Assembly: GCA_050633205.1 (NCBI GenBank)
Contig: JBOEGA010000145.1
Coordinates: 1 to 5,526, forward strand
DNA: 5,526 nucleotides
From: CBDHHC01 sp050633205
GTDB taxonomy: Bacteria > Pseudomonadota > Alphaproteobacteria > Rhizobiales > CBDHHC01
Direction: 5' to 3'
Shown here: piece by piece, positions 1 to 5,464 of the stretch
Layout of the letters: every line of letters begins with the position of its first letter
Position numbering within the stretch: position 1 is the first letter of the stretch
Program-made: the position numbers and the translations under genes
Notes under the pieces: generated by a model
What the model was told of the DNA's origin: nothing
The model's database searches: none
What the model saw: only the letters and a program-made list of their open reading frames with translations

Positions 1-461
1 CGGCGGTAACACGTGCTCGGTGCGCCGTCTCCACCGCGCCTCGATTTTCAATTTTCCGCAACGCGTTCAGCAGCTGAGGGGCTGTTATATCACCTACCTG
101 TTTATCCCCGAGATCGGGAAACAAATCCTTTTCCAAACGGCGTAATATTTTCTTGGCATGGGAAGGCACCCAGGAATCTGCAATCTTTGTGTACCACTCT
201 AAAGCCACCGCCCGGAAAGACCCAGATTCTGCCTTCTTGTCAACTTTTCTGACGACGCCCGGGTCTATGCCACTGACAACCAGTTTTCGGGNNATAGACA
301 CCCATCGACAGGGTTTTACGCTTGCCTTCAAACCGGTAGTCAAATCGCCACCACTTCCCACCTTTAGGTGTAACAAGTAAATACAGCCCAGCTCCATCGG
401 TCAATTTAAACTGTTTGTCCTTGGGCTTGGTCTGCCTAACCTTAGTATCTGTGAGTGCCAT
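1..461 (-). CDS. int: Tyrosine recombinase/integrase of P4 type, partial (N-terminal part; interrupted by a sequence gap)
   Basis: Site-specific recombinase that inserts or excises a mobile element, here probably at the neighbouring tRNA-Leu gene. Seen: from the ATG at 461, residues 1-56 form the arm-type DNA-binding domain of P4-like integrases (DUF4102), with LTDGAGLYLLV, KWWRFDYRFEGKRKTLS and ending at GVY. The frame then meets nn (292-293). Beyond it the protein continues in a different frame from 289 to the left edge as 96 codons (RKLVVSGIDP..., then FRAVALEWYTKIADSWVPSH and LRRLEKDLFPDLGD), the start of the core-binding helical domain. Family members carry about 15 residues between these blocks, so the break is most simply an assembly gap, not a mutation. 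The catalytic domain (R-H-R-Y) lies outside the window. A GGGGG ribosome binding site sits 7 nt before the ATG. Transcription points away from tRNA-Leu. The family call is firm; whether the gene is intact cannot be judged. Confidence 0.9.
292..293. other. Assembly gap (nn) inside the integrase gene
   Basis: Two unresolved bases replace an unknown length of DNA. The integrase frame before the gap (codon TAT at 296-294) and after it (codons starting at 289) differ. The two CC bases at 291-290 would finish a codon such as GCC (Ala) just before RKLVV. Comparison with the usual GVYP...A-R spacing of P4-like integrases suggests about 45 missing bases. Reading straight through the gap gives a false frame ending near 240. 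Confidence 0.85.
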
Positions 462-497
462 TACTACACCCCCTGCACTGCTTTATCGGAATCGTTT

Positions 498-620
498 TTA
501 GTACCAGCAGTTTCCGTTGATCTCATAGGTGGTACTACTGTCCTGCAAACGGCGAAGGCAATACGTTTGAGCAGATAAAACGGTAGATCGAATCACTTTT
601 TGTCGGTAACAGTCATTCAT
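498..620 (-). CDS. Possible small protein of 40 residues, unknown function
   Basis: A short open frame starting MNDCYRQKVIRS and ending INGNCWY with a TAA at 500-498. An AGGGA stretch lies 4 nt before the ATG, a little close but usable as a ribosome binding site. It points the same way as the integrase and ends 37 nt before it. I recognise no family, and there is no signal peptide or membrane segment. Its start lies between the arms of the inverted repeat at 599-641, so this DNA could equally be non-coding recombination or control sequence. At this length an open frame can easily arise by chance, so the call is tentative. Confidence 0.2.
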   Translation of the reverse strand: MNDCYRQKVIRSTVLSAQTYCLRRLQDSSTTYEINGNCWY

Positions 621-641
621 AGCATCCCTATTACCGACAAA
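599..641. repeat. Inverted repeat with 11-bp perfect arms in the int-tRNA interval
   Basis: The left arm TTTGTCGGTAA (599-609) and right arm TTACCGACAAA (631-641) are exact reverse complements, 21 nt apart. A related third copy, GTTACCGTC, follows at 642-650 in direct orientation to the right arm. Three copies of a TTACCG(A/T)C word just upstream of int suggest binding sites for the integrase, an excisionase or a regulator. No T-run follows in either direction, so a terminator is unlikely. The repeat is seen directly; its role is inferred. Confidence 0.6.
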
Positions 642-669
642 GTTACCGTCAAGGAGTAGTAGCTGTCAA

Positions 670-751
670 TGGACAAAACAGGACGAGAATGGACTTATTT
701 TGGATTAACTATCTGATTTTAAATAAATAATTGGATCTACTTGGACTGGAT
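670..751. repeat. Helically phased TGGA(C/T) motifs, candidate recombinase arm-type sites
   Basis: On the plus strand the pentamers TGGAC (670), AGGAC (680), TGGAC (690) and TGGAT (701) are spaced 10, 10 and 11 bp apart. A second cluster has TGGAT (732), TGGAC (742) and TGGAT (747). Read on the minus strand these are GTCCA/ATCCA words. Spacing of one helical turn puts them on one face of the DNA. Lying between the tRNA 3' end and the integrase gene, they are where arm-type or accessory protein sites of a tRNA-targeting element are expected. Function is inferred from position and phasing. Confidence 0.5.
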
Positions 752-763
752 GAGACTGTCTTT

Positions 764-785
764 TGGTGCCCGGGGCCGGAATCGA
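764..785 (-). other. Candidate attachment site (attL-like) at the 3' end of tRNA-Leu
   Basis: P4-like integrases commonly recombine within the 3' end of a tRNA gene and regenerate an intact tRNA at the junction. Here the complete tRNA-Leu 3' end, including the encoded CCA, borders the integrase-containing segment, so the crossover should lie in or near the T arm and acceptor end. No second copy of this segment is present in the window, so the exact core cannot be defined. Confidence 0.35.
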
Positions 786-850
786 ACCGGCACGGTATTT
801 CTACCGAGGGATTTTAAGTCCCTTGCGTCTACCAATTTCGCCACCCGGGC
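764..850 (-). tRNA. leuZ: tRNA-Leu, anticodon UAA
   Basis: An 87-nt gene reading GCCCGGG on the 5' acceptor side and CCCGGGC plus ACCA on the 3' side. The anticodon stem AGGGA/TCCCT encloses loop CTTAAAA, giving anticodon TAA, which reads UUA and UUG. A long variable arm (CGGTA, GAAA loop, TACCG) marks a class II tRNA. The T arm is GCCGG-TTCGATT-CCGGC. The CCA end is encoded. All stems pair, so the gene looks functional. In E. coli the equivalent leuZ directly follows cysT; here tRNA-Cys lies about 4.6 kb upstream. Its 3' end faces the integrase gene and is the likely integration target. Confidence 0.97.
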
Positions 851-936
851 ATTTGGGATTCAGACATTCGCGAGATATTTTCGCCTAATCTGGAAATGAA
901 CTACTGTTCAACAGGTTGGGTGGCAACCAGCGGCGA

Positions 937-965
937 ATTTTCCACTATGTAGCGTTGTATTTCAA
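937..965 (-). promoter_or_regulatory. Possible promoter for tRNA-Leu
   Basis: On the minus strand, TTGAAA (965-960) and GAAAAT (942-937) are separated by 17 nt, a fair sigma70-like pair. This would give a leader of roughly 80 nt before the mature tRNA. A dedicated promoter is expected because the tRNA-Cys transcript seems to end at the terminator near 5430. Matches are only partial, and other AT-rich hexamers nearer the gene, such as TATCTC, could serve instead. Confidence 0.2.
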
Positions 966-1012
966 GCTGGATTTAAACGACTGATCCAACTCGTACCATA
1001 GTCATTAGCTTC

Positions 1013-1286
1013 TCAGTAGAATTCAGTCAGAATTTGTTTATGTTGCCTGACATCATATTCCAGAAATAAGCGCTCACATCCTGGAATGTTAATCAATTTC
1101 GCGCCGGAAATGGTGTCTAACTTAAAGGGGTCAGCAGTTTTTATAATCAGAATGTCTCCCTTAAACAGAACACCAGTGCTGGAAAGGACATCCCGTAGAT
1201 CAATAGTTAAATGAACCCCGCATAACCTAACGCCTTCATACTGTTTTGATACGTAATTTAAGAATCTATTTAGTTTTTTGTATCAT
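1013..1286 (-). pseudogene. Probable small gene of about 90 codons with a single-base frameshift, unknown function
   Basis: From about 1270 down to the TGA at 1015-1013 one minus-strand frame is open without interruption. It encodes a protein-like sequence (e.g. LNRFLNYVSKQYEGVRL, HLTIDLRDVLSSTG, KGDILIIKTADPF, INIPGCERLFLEYDV, ending LTEFY) but has no ATG, GTG or TTG near its start. An ATG at 1286 in another frame reads Met-Ile-Gln-Lys and stops after six codons. Removing one A from the A6 run at 1279-1274 joins the two into an exact 90-residue frame, MIQKLNRFLNY and onward. This may be a decayed gene, a sequencing error in a homopolymer, or slippage at the A-run. I recognise no family. It has no membrane segment or signal peptide, and no strong ribosome binding site is visible. 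It lies between the tRNA-Leu promoter region and the divergent hydrolase gene. Confidence 0.45.
1246..1274 (+). promoter_or_regulatory. Candidate promoter of the hydrolase-acyltransferase operon
   Basis: TTGATA (1246-1251) and TTTAGT (1269-1274) are 17 nt apart, matching the sigma70 hexamers at 5 and 4 of 6 positions. A start near 1281 would leave a leader of about 50 nt before the ATG at 1330. The element overlaps the beginning of the broken minus-strand frame at 1013-1286. No operator is obvious. Confidence 0.3.
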
Positions 1287-1329
1287 TTCTGTACCATAAC
1301 GGTCTTAAGAACGTTGGATTATTTTCTTT

Positions 1330-2760
1330 ATGCCGCTTACTGCCCGACTGGCCAAGACCGTGCTTACGTCTCGTGCCGGAAACTTAATAGCTCGTCCCTG
1401 GCTTGATCAATTTGTACTTTACAGTCTGAAACACTGGATTTTTCCGTTATCCCGCTTGTGGGCAGCTGCCCGTGCTGCCGAAGGTAATGTTGATCGTTTT
1501 ATTACCCAGGTTCCGTTAAAAAAGGCGGGACCTCGACAACGTGAAATCATTAAAAAAGCCCTCAACGAATTCGAACATACGCGTTTGAAATCTTTTTCAA
1601 TGGAAAAGCTATGGCAAGACTATTTTTTTGGTGCAGAGCCTGTTGCTCCGGAACGGTTGCCAATAGTTGAGGAAATGAGACTGGATTTCAAATCAGCCTA
1701 CAACATGTCACGGAACAGTTTTCGCCCTTTGCGAAAACTGGTTAAAACCTCCGTCTTAATGAATCCACCAACACCGAACGATGTAGCTTCTCGATTTGGT
1801 CATAGCGGTGAACGGTTGGATACACTGTTTAAGCCACCGTCACATTTTCCCGCAGTTGAATTGTCCCGGTCAGTCCCAACCAGTTATGGCAATGACTATT
1901 GGATACGCTTTCCTTCTCCATGCCCGGAAATTGGCGATGAAGTTTATGCACGAGTCTATGAGCCGGACAATGTAATTAACCCACCGACGCTGATTTTTGG
2001 CCATGGTATTTGCGTTGAATTTGATCATTACCATCAATTACTAGACGAGATAACGCAGCTAACGAGACACGGTATTCGGGTTATTCGTCCGGAGGCACCA
2101 TGGCACGGCCGACGTGTGTTGCCGGGTCACTACGGCGGTGAACAGTTTCTGTCGAAAATCCCTCTCAGCATGTTTGATTTTATTAACGCACAACATCAGG
2201 AGTGGGCAACGATCATTCATTGGTGCAGGGAGAATTTTTGCGCTCCTGTGGGCATAGGTGGTAGCAGTCTGGGTGCCCAAACGGCGAAAACGATAGCTAT
2301 GAACGCATCAAATTGGCCATCTGATTTACAACCGGATGCGTTGTTTATAGTGACGCATAGCCGCCACATGGCTGAGGCGGCTCTGGACGGCGTGTTATCA
2401 GACATTTGGAATCTGGGTGAATCACTGAGATCGGTCGGCTGGACACAGGAACTGGAAAAAAGCTGGCTTGAAAAAATTGACCCTCCCAAGACGCCATGCA
2501 TGTCCGGAGAGTCCATTGTGACCGTTTACGGTGAAAAAGACACTGTTACACCTATTGCATCTGCGATTGCACAGATGAATGACTGGGAAGTACCAGAGAA
2601 AAACCGATTCCGATACAGGCGTGGTCATTTCTCCATTCCTCTCGGGATGATTTATGACGATACGCCGATCAAACGAATCGCACAGGTGCTTAAGGGTCTG
2701 ATAATAAACTTCTCCGCAAAACAGTCACCTGAAAACCTTGCAGAGCACACCATTAACTAA
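1330..2760 (+). CDS. Alpha/beta hydrolase, probable serine esterase or lipase
   Basis: A 476-residue protein whose second half has alpha/beta-hydrolase landmarks: a strand leading to the oxyanion segment LIFGHG (221-226); RPEAPWHGRR (253-262) after the next strand; a nucleophile elbow GGSSLG (310-315) with probable nucleophile Ser313; a strand VTVYGEKD (397-404) giving the probable acid Asp404; and RRGHFS (430-435) giving His433. Residues 1-200 are mainly helical, matching no family I know, and have no signal peptide, so the enzyme is probably cytosolic or membrane-associated. The layout (elbow after a WCRE helix, P-x-HGRR motif) recalls ABHD18/DUF2048-type hydrolases, but that link is tentative. 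The substrate is not evident; the downstream acyltransferase suggests an acyl-glycerol or phospholipid ester. Start: an in-frame TAA lies about 25 nt upstream and the next ATG in frame is far inside. The ribosome binding site is weak. It is first in an operon and 2 nt before the next gene. Confidence 0.85.
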   Translation: MPLTARLAKTVLTSRAGNLIARPWLDQFVLYSLKHWIFPLSRLWAAARAAEGNVDRFITQVPLKKAGPRQREIIKKALNEFEHTRLKSFSMEKLWQDYFFGAEPVAPERLPIVEEMRLDFKSAYNMSRNSFRPLRKLVKTSVLMNPPTPNDVASRFGHSGERLDTLFKPPSHFPAVELSRSVPTSYGNDYWIRFPSPCPEIGDEVYARVYEPDNVINPPTLIFGHGICVEFDHYHQLLDEITQLTRHGIRVIRPEAPWHGRRVLPGHYGGEQFLSKIPLSMFDFINAQHQEWATIIHWCRENFCAPVGIGGSSLGAQTAKTIAMNASNWPSDLQPDALFIVTHSRHMAEAALDGVLSDIWNLGESLRSVGWTQELEKSWLEKIDPPKTPCMSGESIVTVYGEKDTVTPIASAIAQMNDWEVPEKNRFRYRRGHFSIPLGMIYDDTPIKRIAQVLKGLIINFSAKQSPENLAEHTIN

Positions 2761-2762
2761 CT

Positions 2763-4187
2763 ATGGAAAACGCTGTCGAATTATCACGCTGGCAATTTTG
2801 GCTTCTTATCGCCTTATCCGGCTACGCGGTTCTGCATTTATTCATACTACCGATAATGCAGCGACTAATTTATTATCGAACTCAATCAACCGAAAAATTG
2901 CTGAATAAAACGCTGGATTTCGGATTGCCGTCTTACGCAATGGCCAATCGCCAATTGTGGGTAGACCGGATTGTCAATGATTCAGAAGTGCAAGCCGCAA
3001 TTCAGCAGGCAAGCAAGGGAAACTTACCTGACACAAATGCTGCGGCCCGTGCTCGGAAATATGCAACCGAGATCGTTCCTACGTTTAATGTTTTGTTTTA
3101 CTTCAGGGTAGGTTTCTGGCTCGCTCGTAAAGCACTTCGAATGTTTTACTGGATAGAAATCGCTCTTGCTAATCAGGAACAGTACAAACAAATAGATACA
3201 AACAGTTGCGTTATATTGGTTTCAAATCATCGCTCAAATTTTGACCCACTCCTGCTCATCTATCTAACGTCCAAAACTGCACCAATTTCCTATTCAGCCG
3301 GAGAGTGGGCGCTTATCGTACCCTTTCGTCAAATTCTTCATGCCATTGGCTTTTCAATTATTAGACGTAATGACACAAATAACCTTTTGTACAAGAAAAT
3401 TCTGGAACGTTACGTTTTTCTGGCAACGCAGAACTGTATTCCACAAGGACTATTTATAGAAGGTGAGTTATCACGCGATGGACGTATGCAGCCTTTGAAA
3501 CTCGGTATGCTTAATTACGTGGTAAAAGCATACGATAAAGGCAACTGCAGTGACATAGTCTTTGTTCCGTGTGGACTAAATTATGATCGCGTCCCTGAAG
3601 ATAAAACTCTGATCAAGCACCAGGACAACGGTTTTCGAGACAAAGGCCCTCTTTATTCGCTTTTATCTTTTCTAAAATTCGCAGCCACTTTTTCGAGTTA
3701 TATTATCCCCCGCAAACACAAACCCTACGGCTATGCCTGTGTGAATTTTGGAAAACCGCTCTCGCTTAAACAATGGCAGTTGGAAAATCAGACTGATATA
3801 TCACTGTTAGATAAAGACGGTAGCCGAGAGTTCATCGGTAGTCTGGGCGAAGATATCGCAAGCTCTATACAACAATTGATACCCGTATTACCCACAAGTC
3901 TGCTGGCGACGGTATTATTGGACAATTTCCCAGAACCGATGACAGAGCTTGAATTAAAATCGCAATCAACGATGCTGATCAAAAGGCTTGAAAGTGCCAA
4001 TGCTTATATCGCATTGCCCACTAATGACGGTGATAATGCCCTCAGTCAGGGGATCTATATATTGCTTCGACGGAATATAATTTGCCCAACTGGAGACGGC
4101 CGTTTTTGTATCGTCGACGGAAATCGAAGATTTCTGGATTATTACTCCCGGACGGTCTCCCATCATTTGAATGCACCTATTGACTAA
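2763..4187 (+). CDS. PlsB/GNPAT-like glycerol-3-phosphate acyltransferase, short form
   Basis: Predicted to transfer an acyl chain to the sn-1 hydroxyl of glycerol 3-phosphate (or a related acceptor) at the inner membrane. The 474 residues show the family blocks in order: VSNHRSNFD (153-161, catalytic His156 and Asp161), GFSIIRR (196-202), FIEGELSRDG (231-240) and VPCGLNYDRV (268-277). The C-terminal part (about 373-468, with CPTGDGRFCIVDG and LDYYSRTVSHHL) resembles the tail of E. coli PlsB. Residues 11-31 form one probable membrane segment. PlsB of E. coli is about 800 residues; here the block I His lies at 156 instead of near 300, so most of the N-terminal region is missing. Block III reads ELSR where the family has (G/T)RSR, so the first arginine is replaced by leucine. 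It begins 2 nt after the hydrolase stop without a clear ribosome binding site, suggesting translational coupling. A side-branch acyltransferase rather than the essential PlsB is likely. Confidence 0.85.
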   Translation: MENAVELSRWQFWLLIALSGYAVLHLFILPIMQRLIYYRTQSTEKLLNKTLDFGLPSYAMANRQLWVDRIVNDSEVQAAIQQASKGNLPDTNAAARARKYATEIVPTFNVLFYFRVGFWLARKALRMFYWIEIALANQEQYKQIDTNSCVILVSNHRSNFDPLLLIYLTSKTAPISYSAGEWALIVPFRQILHAIGFSIIRRNDTNNLLYKKILERYVFLATQNCIPQGLFIEGELSRDGRMQPLKLGMLNYVVKAYDKGNCSDIVFVPCGLNYDRVPEDKTLIKHQDNGFRDKGPLYSLLSFLKFAATFSSYIIPRKHKPYGYACVNFGKPLSLKQWQLENQTDISLLDKDGSREFIGSLGEDIASSIQQLIPVLPTSLLATVLLDNFPEPMTELELKSQSTMLIKRLESANAYIALPTNDGDNALSQGIYILLRRNIICPTGDGRFCIVDGNRRFLDYYSRTVSHHLNAPID

Positions 4188-4232
4188 ACAACAATTCTGT
4201 CAAAAAAACATCAGCAATTATCTTTGGTCAAT
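4179..4232. repeat. Imperfect inverted repeat spanning the acyltransferase stop codon
   Basis: ATTGACTAAA (4179-4188) and TTTGGTCAAT (4223-4232) pair over 10 bp with one G-U, around a 34-nt loop containing an A-run. No T-run follows, so an intrinsic terminator is doubtful. It is the only candidate 3'-end structure I see for the hydrolase-acyltransferase operon. Confidence 0.15.
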
Positions 4233-4268
4233 GACACTCCATTACCACCGGAGAATAATCTTCAGGAA

Positions 4269-4297
4269 TTGTGCTGCCTTTAGCTTCGCATTATAAG
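4269..4297 (+). promoter_or_regulatory. Candidate promoter of ppk2
   Basis: In the 206-nt spacer, TTGTGC (4269-4274) and TATAAG (4292-4297) are 17 nt apart. The -10 matches 5 of 6 consensus positions; the -35 matches only 3. A second option is TTGAAA (4316-4321) with TATGAA (4341-4346), at a longer 19-nt spacing. The very AT-rich spacer supports separate transcription of ppk2. Confidence 0.3.
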
Positions 4298-4393
4298 TTA
4301 TAAAAAGCATTATTTTTGAAACACTTACAATAGAATTCGGTATGAAACATGAATCCGGATCAAATACAGTTATAACCGTGAGGACTCATACAT

Positions 4394-5272
4394 ATGGATA
4401 ATAAAGCTACAAAAAACAATAAGCCTGCAAAAACAGCCACCAAGAAATCAAAAAAAAGAGTCAAGATTAACAATGCTGTTTACGAAGCTGAAATGGCCAG
4501 ATTGCAGGAAGAGCTGGTCAAGCTACAGGAATGGGTAAAACAGGAAGGTAAAAAAGTTGTCGTGCTTTTTGAAGGAAGAGACGCCGCCGGAAAAGGTGGT
4601 GCAATAAAACGCATAACAGAGTATGTGAATCCCAGACACTGTCGGGTGGTGGCACTTGGGACACCTACCGAACGAGAAAAAACCCAATGGTACTTTCAGC
4701 GCTATGTTCCTCATCTGCCAGCTGCCGGAGAAATCGTTCTTTTTGATCGCAGCTGGTACAACCGAGCGGGCGTTGAGCGAGTAATGGGGTTTTGTACGGA
4801 TGAAGAATACCGTGAATTTATGCGCGCATGTCCAGAGTTTGAACGTATGCTAATTCGCTCCGGAATCACCTTGCTCAAATACTGGTTTTCCGTGAGTGAT
4901 GAAGAGCAGGAGCGACGCTTTCAAAGCCGTTTGAATGAACCGCGTAAACGTTGGAAATTGAGCCCGATGGATCTGGAATCCCGAGATAAGTGGATCGAGT
5001 ATTCAAAGGCAAAAGACGCCATGATGGCGCACACAGATACGAAGCAATGCCCATGGTTCGTCGTTAACTCAGAAGTTAAAAAACACGCCAGATTGAATTG
5101 CATCAATCATTTATTGAATTCATTTCCGTATGAAGACTTGTCACCACCTCCGATAGAATTACCAAAACGCCGTGTCGATGGTGCTTATGTCAGGCCTCCA
5201 ATCACGGATCAGTCATTTGTTCCGGAAGAATTTGGAGCTGACTCTACAATTACCACGTCCGATAAATCATAG
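4394..5272 (+). CDS. ppk2: Polyphosphate kinase 2 (PPK2), class I type
   Basis: Cytosolic enzyme that moves the terminal phosphate of inorganic polyphosphate to a nucleoside diphosphate (ADP or GDP), or runs in reverse. The 292 residues carry the hallmarks of single-domain PPK2: a Lys-rich N-terminal tail (1-25); a helix leading to VVVLFEGRDAAGKGG (55-69, Walker A with Lys67); GTPTEREKTQWYFQRYVPHLP (89-109); the Walker B-like VLFDRSWYNRAGVERVMGF (115-133, Asp118); and the lid NEPRKRWKLSPMD (181-193), followed by DKWIEYSKAKDAMM. Length and lid sequence fit class I. About 45 residues after SFPYED are proline-rich, then polar and probably flexible. AGGA 9 nt before the ATG supports the start. 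It lies 206 nt after the acyltransferase with its own candidate promoter and is convergent with tRNA-Cys. All motif residues are present, so it should be active. Any functional tie to the lipid genes is inference. Confidence 0.95.
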   Translation: MDNKATKNNKPAKTATKKSKKRVKINNAVYEAEMARLQEELVKLQEWVKQEGKKVVVLFEGRDAAGKGGAIKRITEYVNPRHCRVVALGTPTEREKTQWYFQRYVPHLPAAGEIVLFDRSWYNRAGVERVMGFCTDEEYREFMRACPEFERMLIRSGITLLKYWFSVSDEEQERRFQSRLNEPRKRWKLSPMDLESRDKWIEYSKAKDAMMAHTDTKQCPWFVVNSEVKKHARLNCINHLLNSFPYEDLSPPPIELPKRRVDGAYVRPPITDQSFVPEEFGADSTITTSDKS

Positions 5273-5416
5273 AGACGACCTGGTAAATCATTGTAGTTAA
5301 GGAGTGGTGTCTTACTTGGCATTCAGTAAGGCACCAGCTTGCATTTCACATTATTCTCGTGAACTTAAGTCAGAAAAGGGAATATATCGAGATATAAATC
5401 TAGAGACGGCCTTGTA
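5270..5416. repeat. Imperfect 16-bp direct repeat flanking the ppk2 3' spacer
   Basis: TAGAGACGACCTGGTA (5270-5285) recurs as TAGAGACGGCCTTGTA (5401-5416), identical at 14 of 16 positions and 131 bp apart. The first copy starts inside the ppk2 stop codon. It may be a small duplication, a deletion footprint or a protein-binding pair. The segment between holds a strong hairpin (5305-5336) and a TATATC-GA-GATATA palindrome (5383-5396). No gene is visible here. Confidence 0.45.
5305..5336 (+). terminator. Stable 12-bp hairpin after ppk2 (possible mRNA 3' end)
   Basis: TGGTGTCTTACT (5305-5316) pairs with AGTAAGGCACCA (5325-5336) over 12 bp, including one G-U pair, around an 8-nt loop. It begins 32 nt after the ppk2 stop. 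No T-run follows (GCTTGCATTT), so it is not a textbook intrinsic terminator. It could stabilise the ppk2 mRNA 3' end or act with the downstream hairpin near 5440. Confidence 0.4.
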
Positions 5417-5427
5417 TAACGCGCAAT

Positions 5428-5447
5428 AAAAAAGCGCCAATAGGCGC
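5428..5447 (-). terminator. Rho-independent terminator of the tRNA-Cys transcript
   Basis: Read on the minus strand, GCGCC-TATT-GGCGC forms a 5-bp all-GC stem with a 4-nt loop, followed directly by six T (5433-5428). It starts 17 nt after the tRNA-Cys 3' end, so it should end that transcript before the DNA leading to tRNA-Leu. Read on the plus strand the same hairpin has only a weak, displaced TTTTATT tail; it may also stop ppk2 transcription coming from the left. Confidence 0.75.
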
Positions 5448-5464
5448 CACTTTTATTCTTTATA

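Noticed and set aside
240..291. C-terminal tail of the 73-residue reading of the integrase start
   Set aside because: This stretch is the wrong frame after the nn gap; the other frame gives recognisable integrase sequence.
13..380. Two overlapping plus-strand open frames opposite the integrase (13-252 and 153-380)
   Set aside because: They are antisense to clear integrase coding sequence, and one runs through the unresolved bases.
914..928. GGTTG-GGTGG-CAACC hairpin upstream of tRNA-Leu as a terminator or attenuator
   Set aside because: The stem has only 5 bp and no T-run follows in either direction.
2059..2628. Three minus-strand open frames inside the hydrolase gene
   Set aside because: They lie fully within a gene with convincing motifs and have no domain features of their own.
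3788..4166. Two minus-strand open frames inside the acyltransferase 3' half
   Set aside because: They are shadows of the coding strand, with no recognisable motif or start signal.
4523..5106. Two minus-strand open frames inside ppk2
   Set aside because: They lie opposite conserved PPK2 motifs, which fix the coding strand.
5383..5396. TATATC-GA-GATATA palindrome as an operator
   Set aside because: A short AT-rich palindrome without a promoter beside it is expected by chance; mentioned only as part of the spacer.
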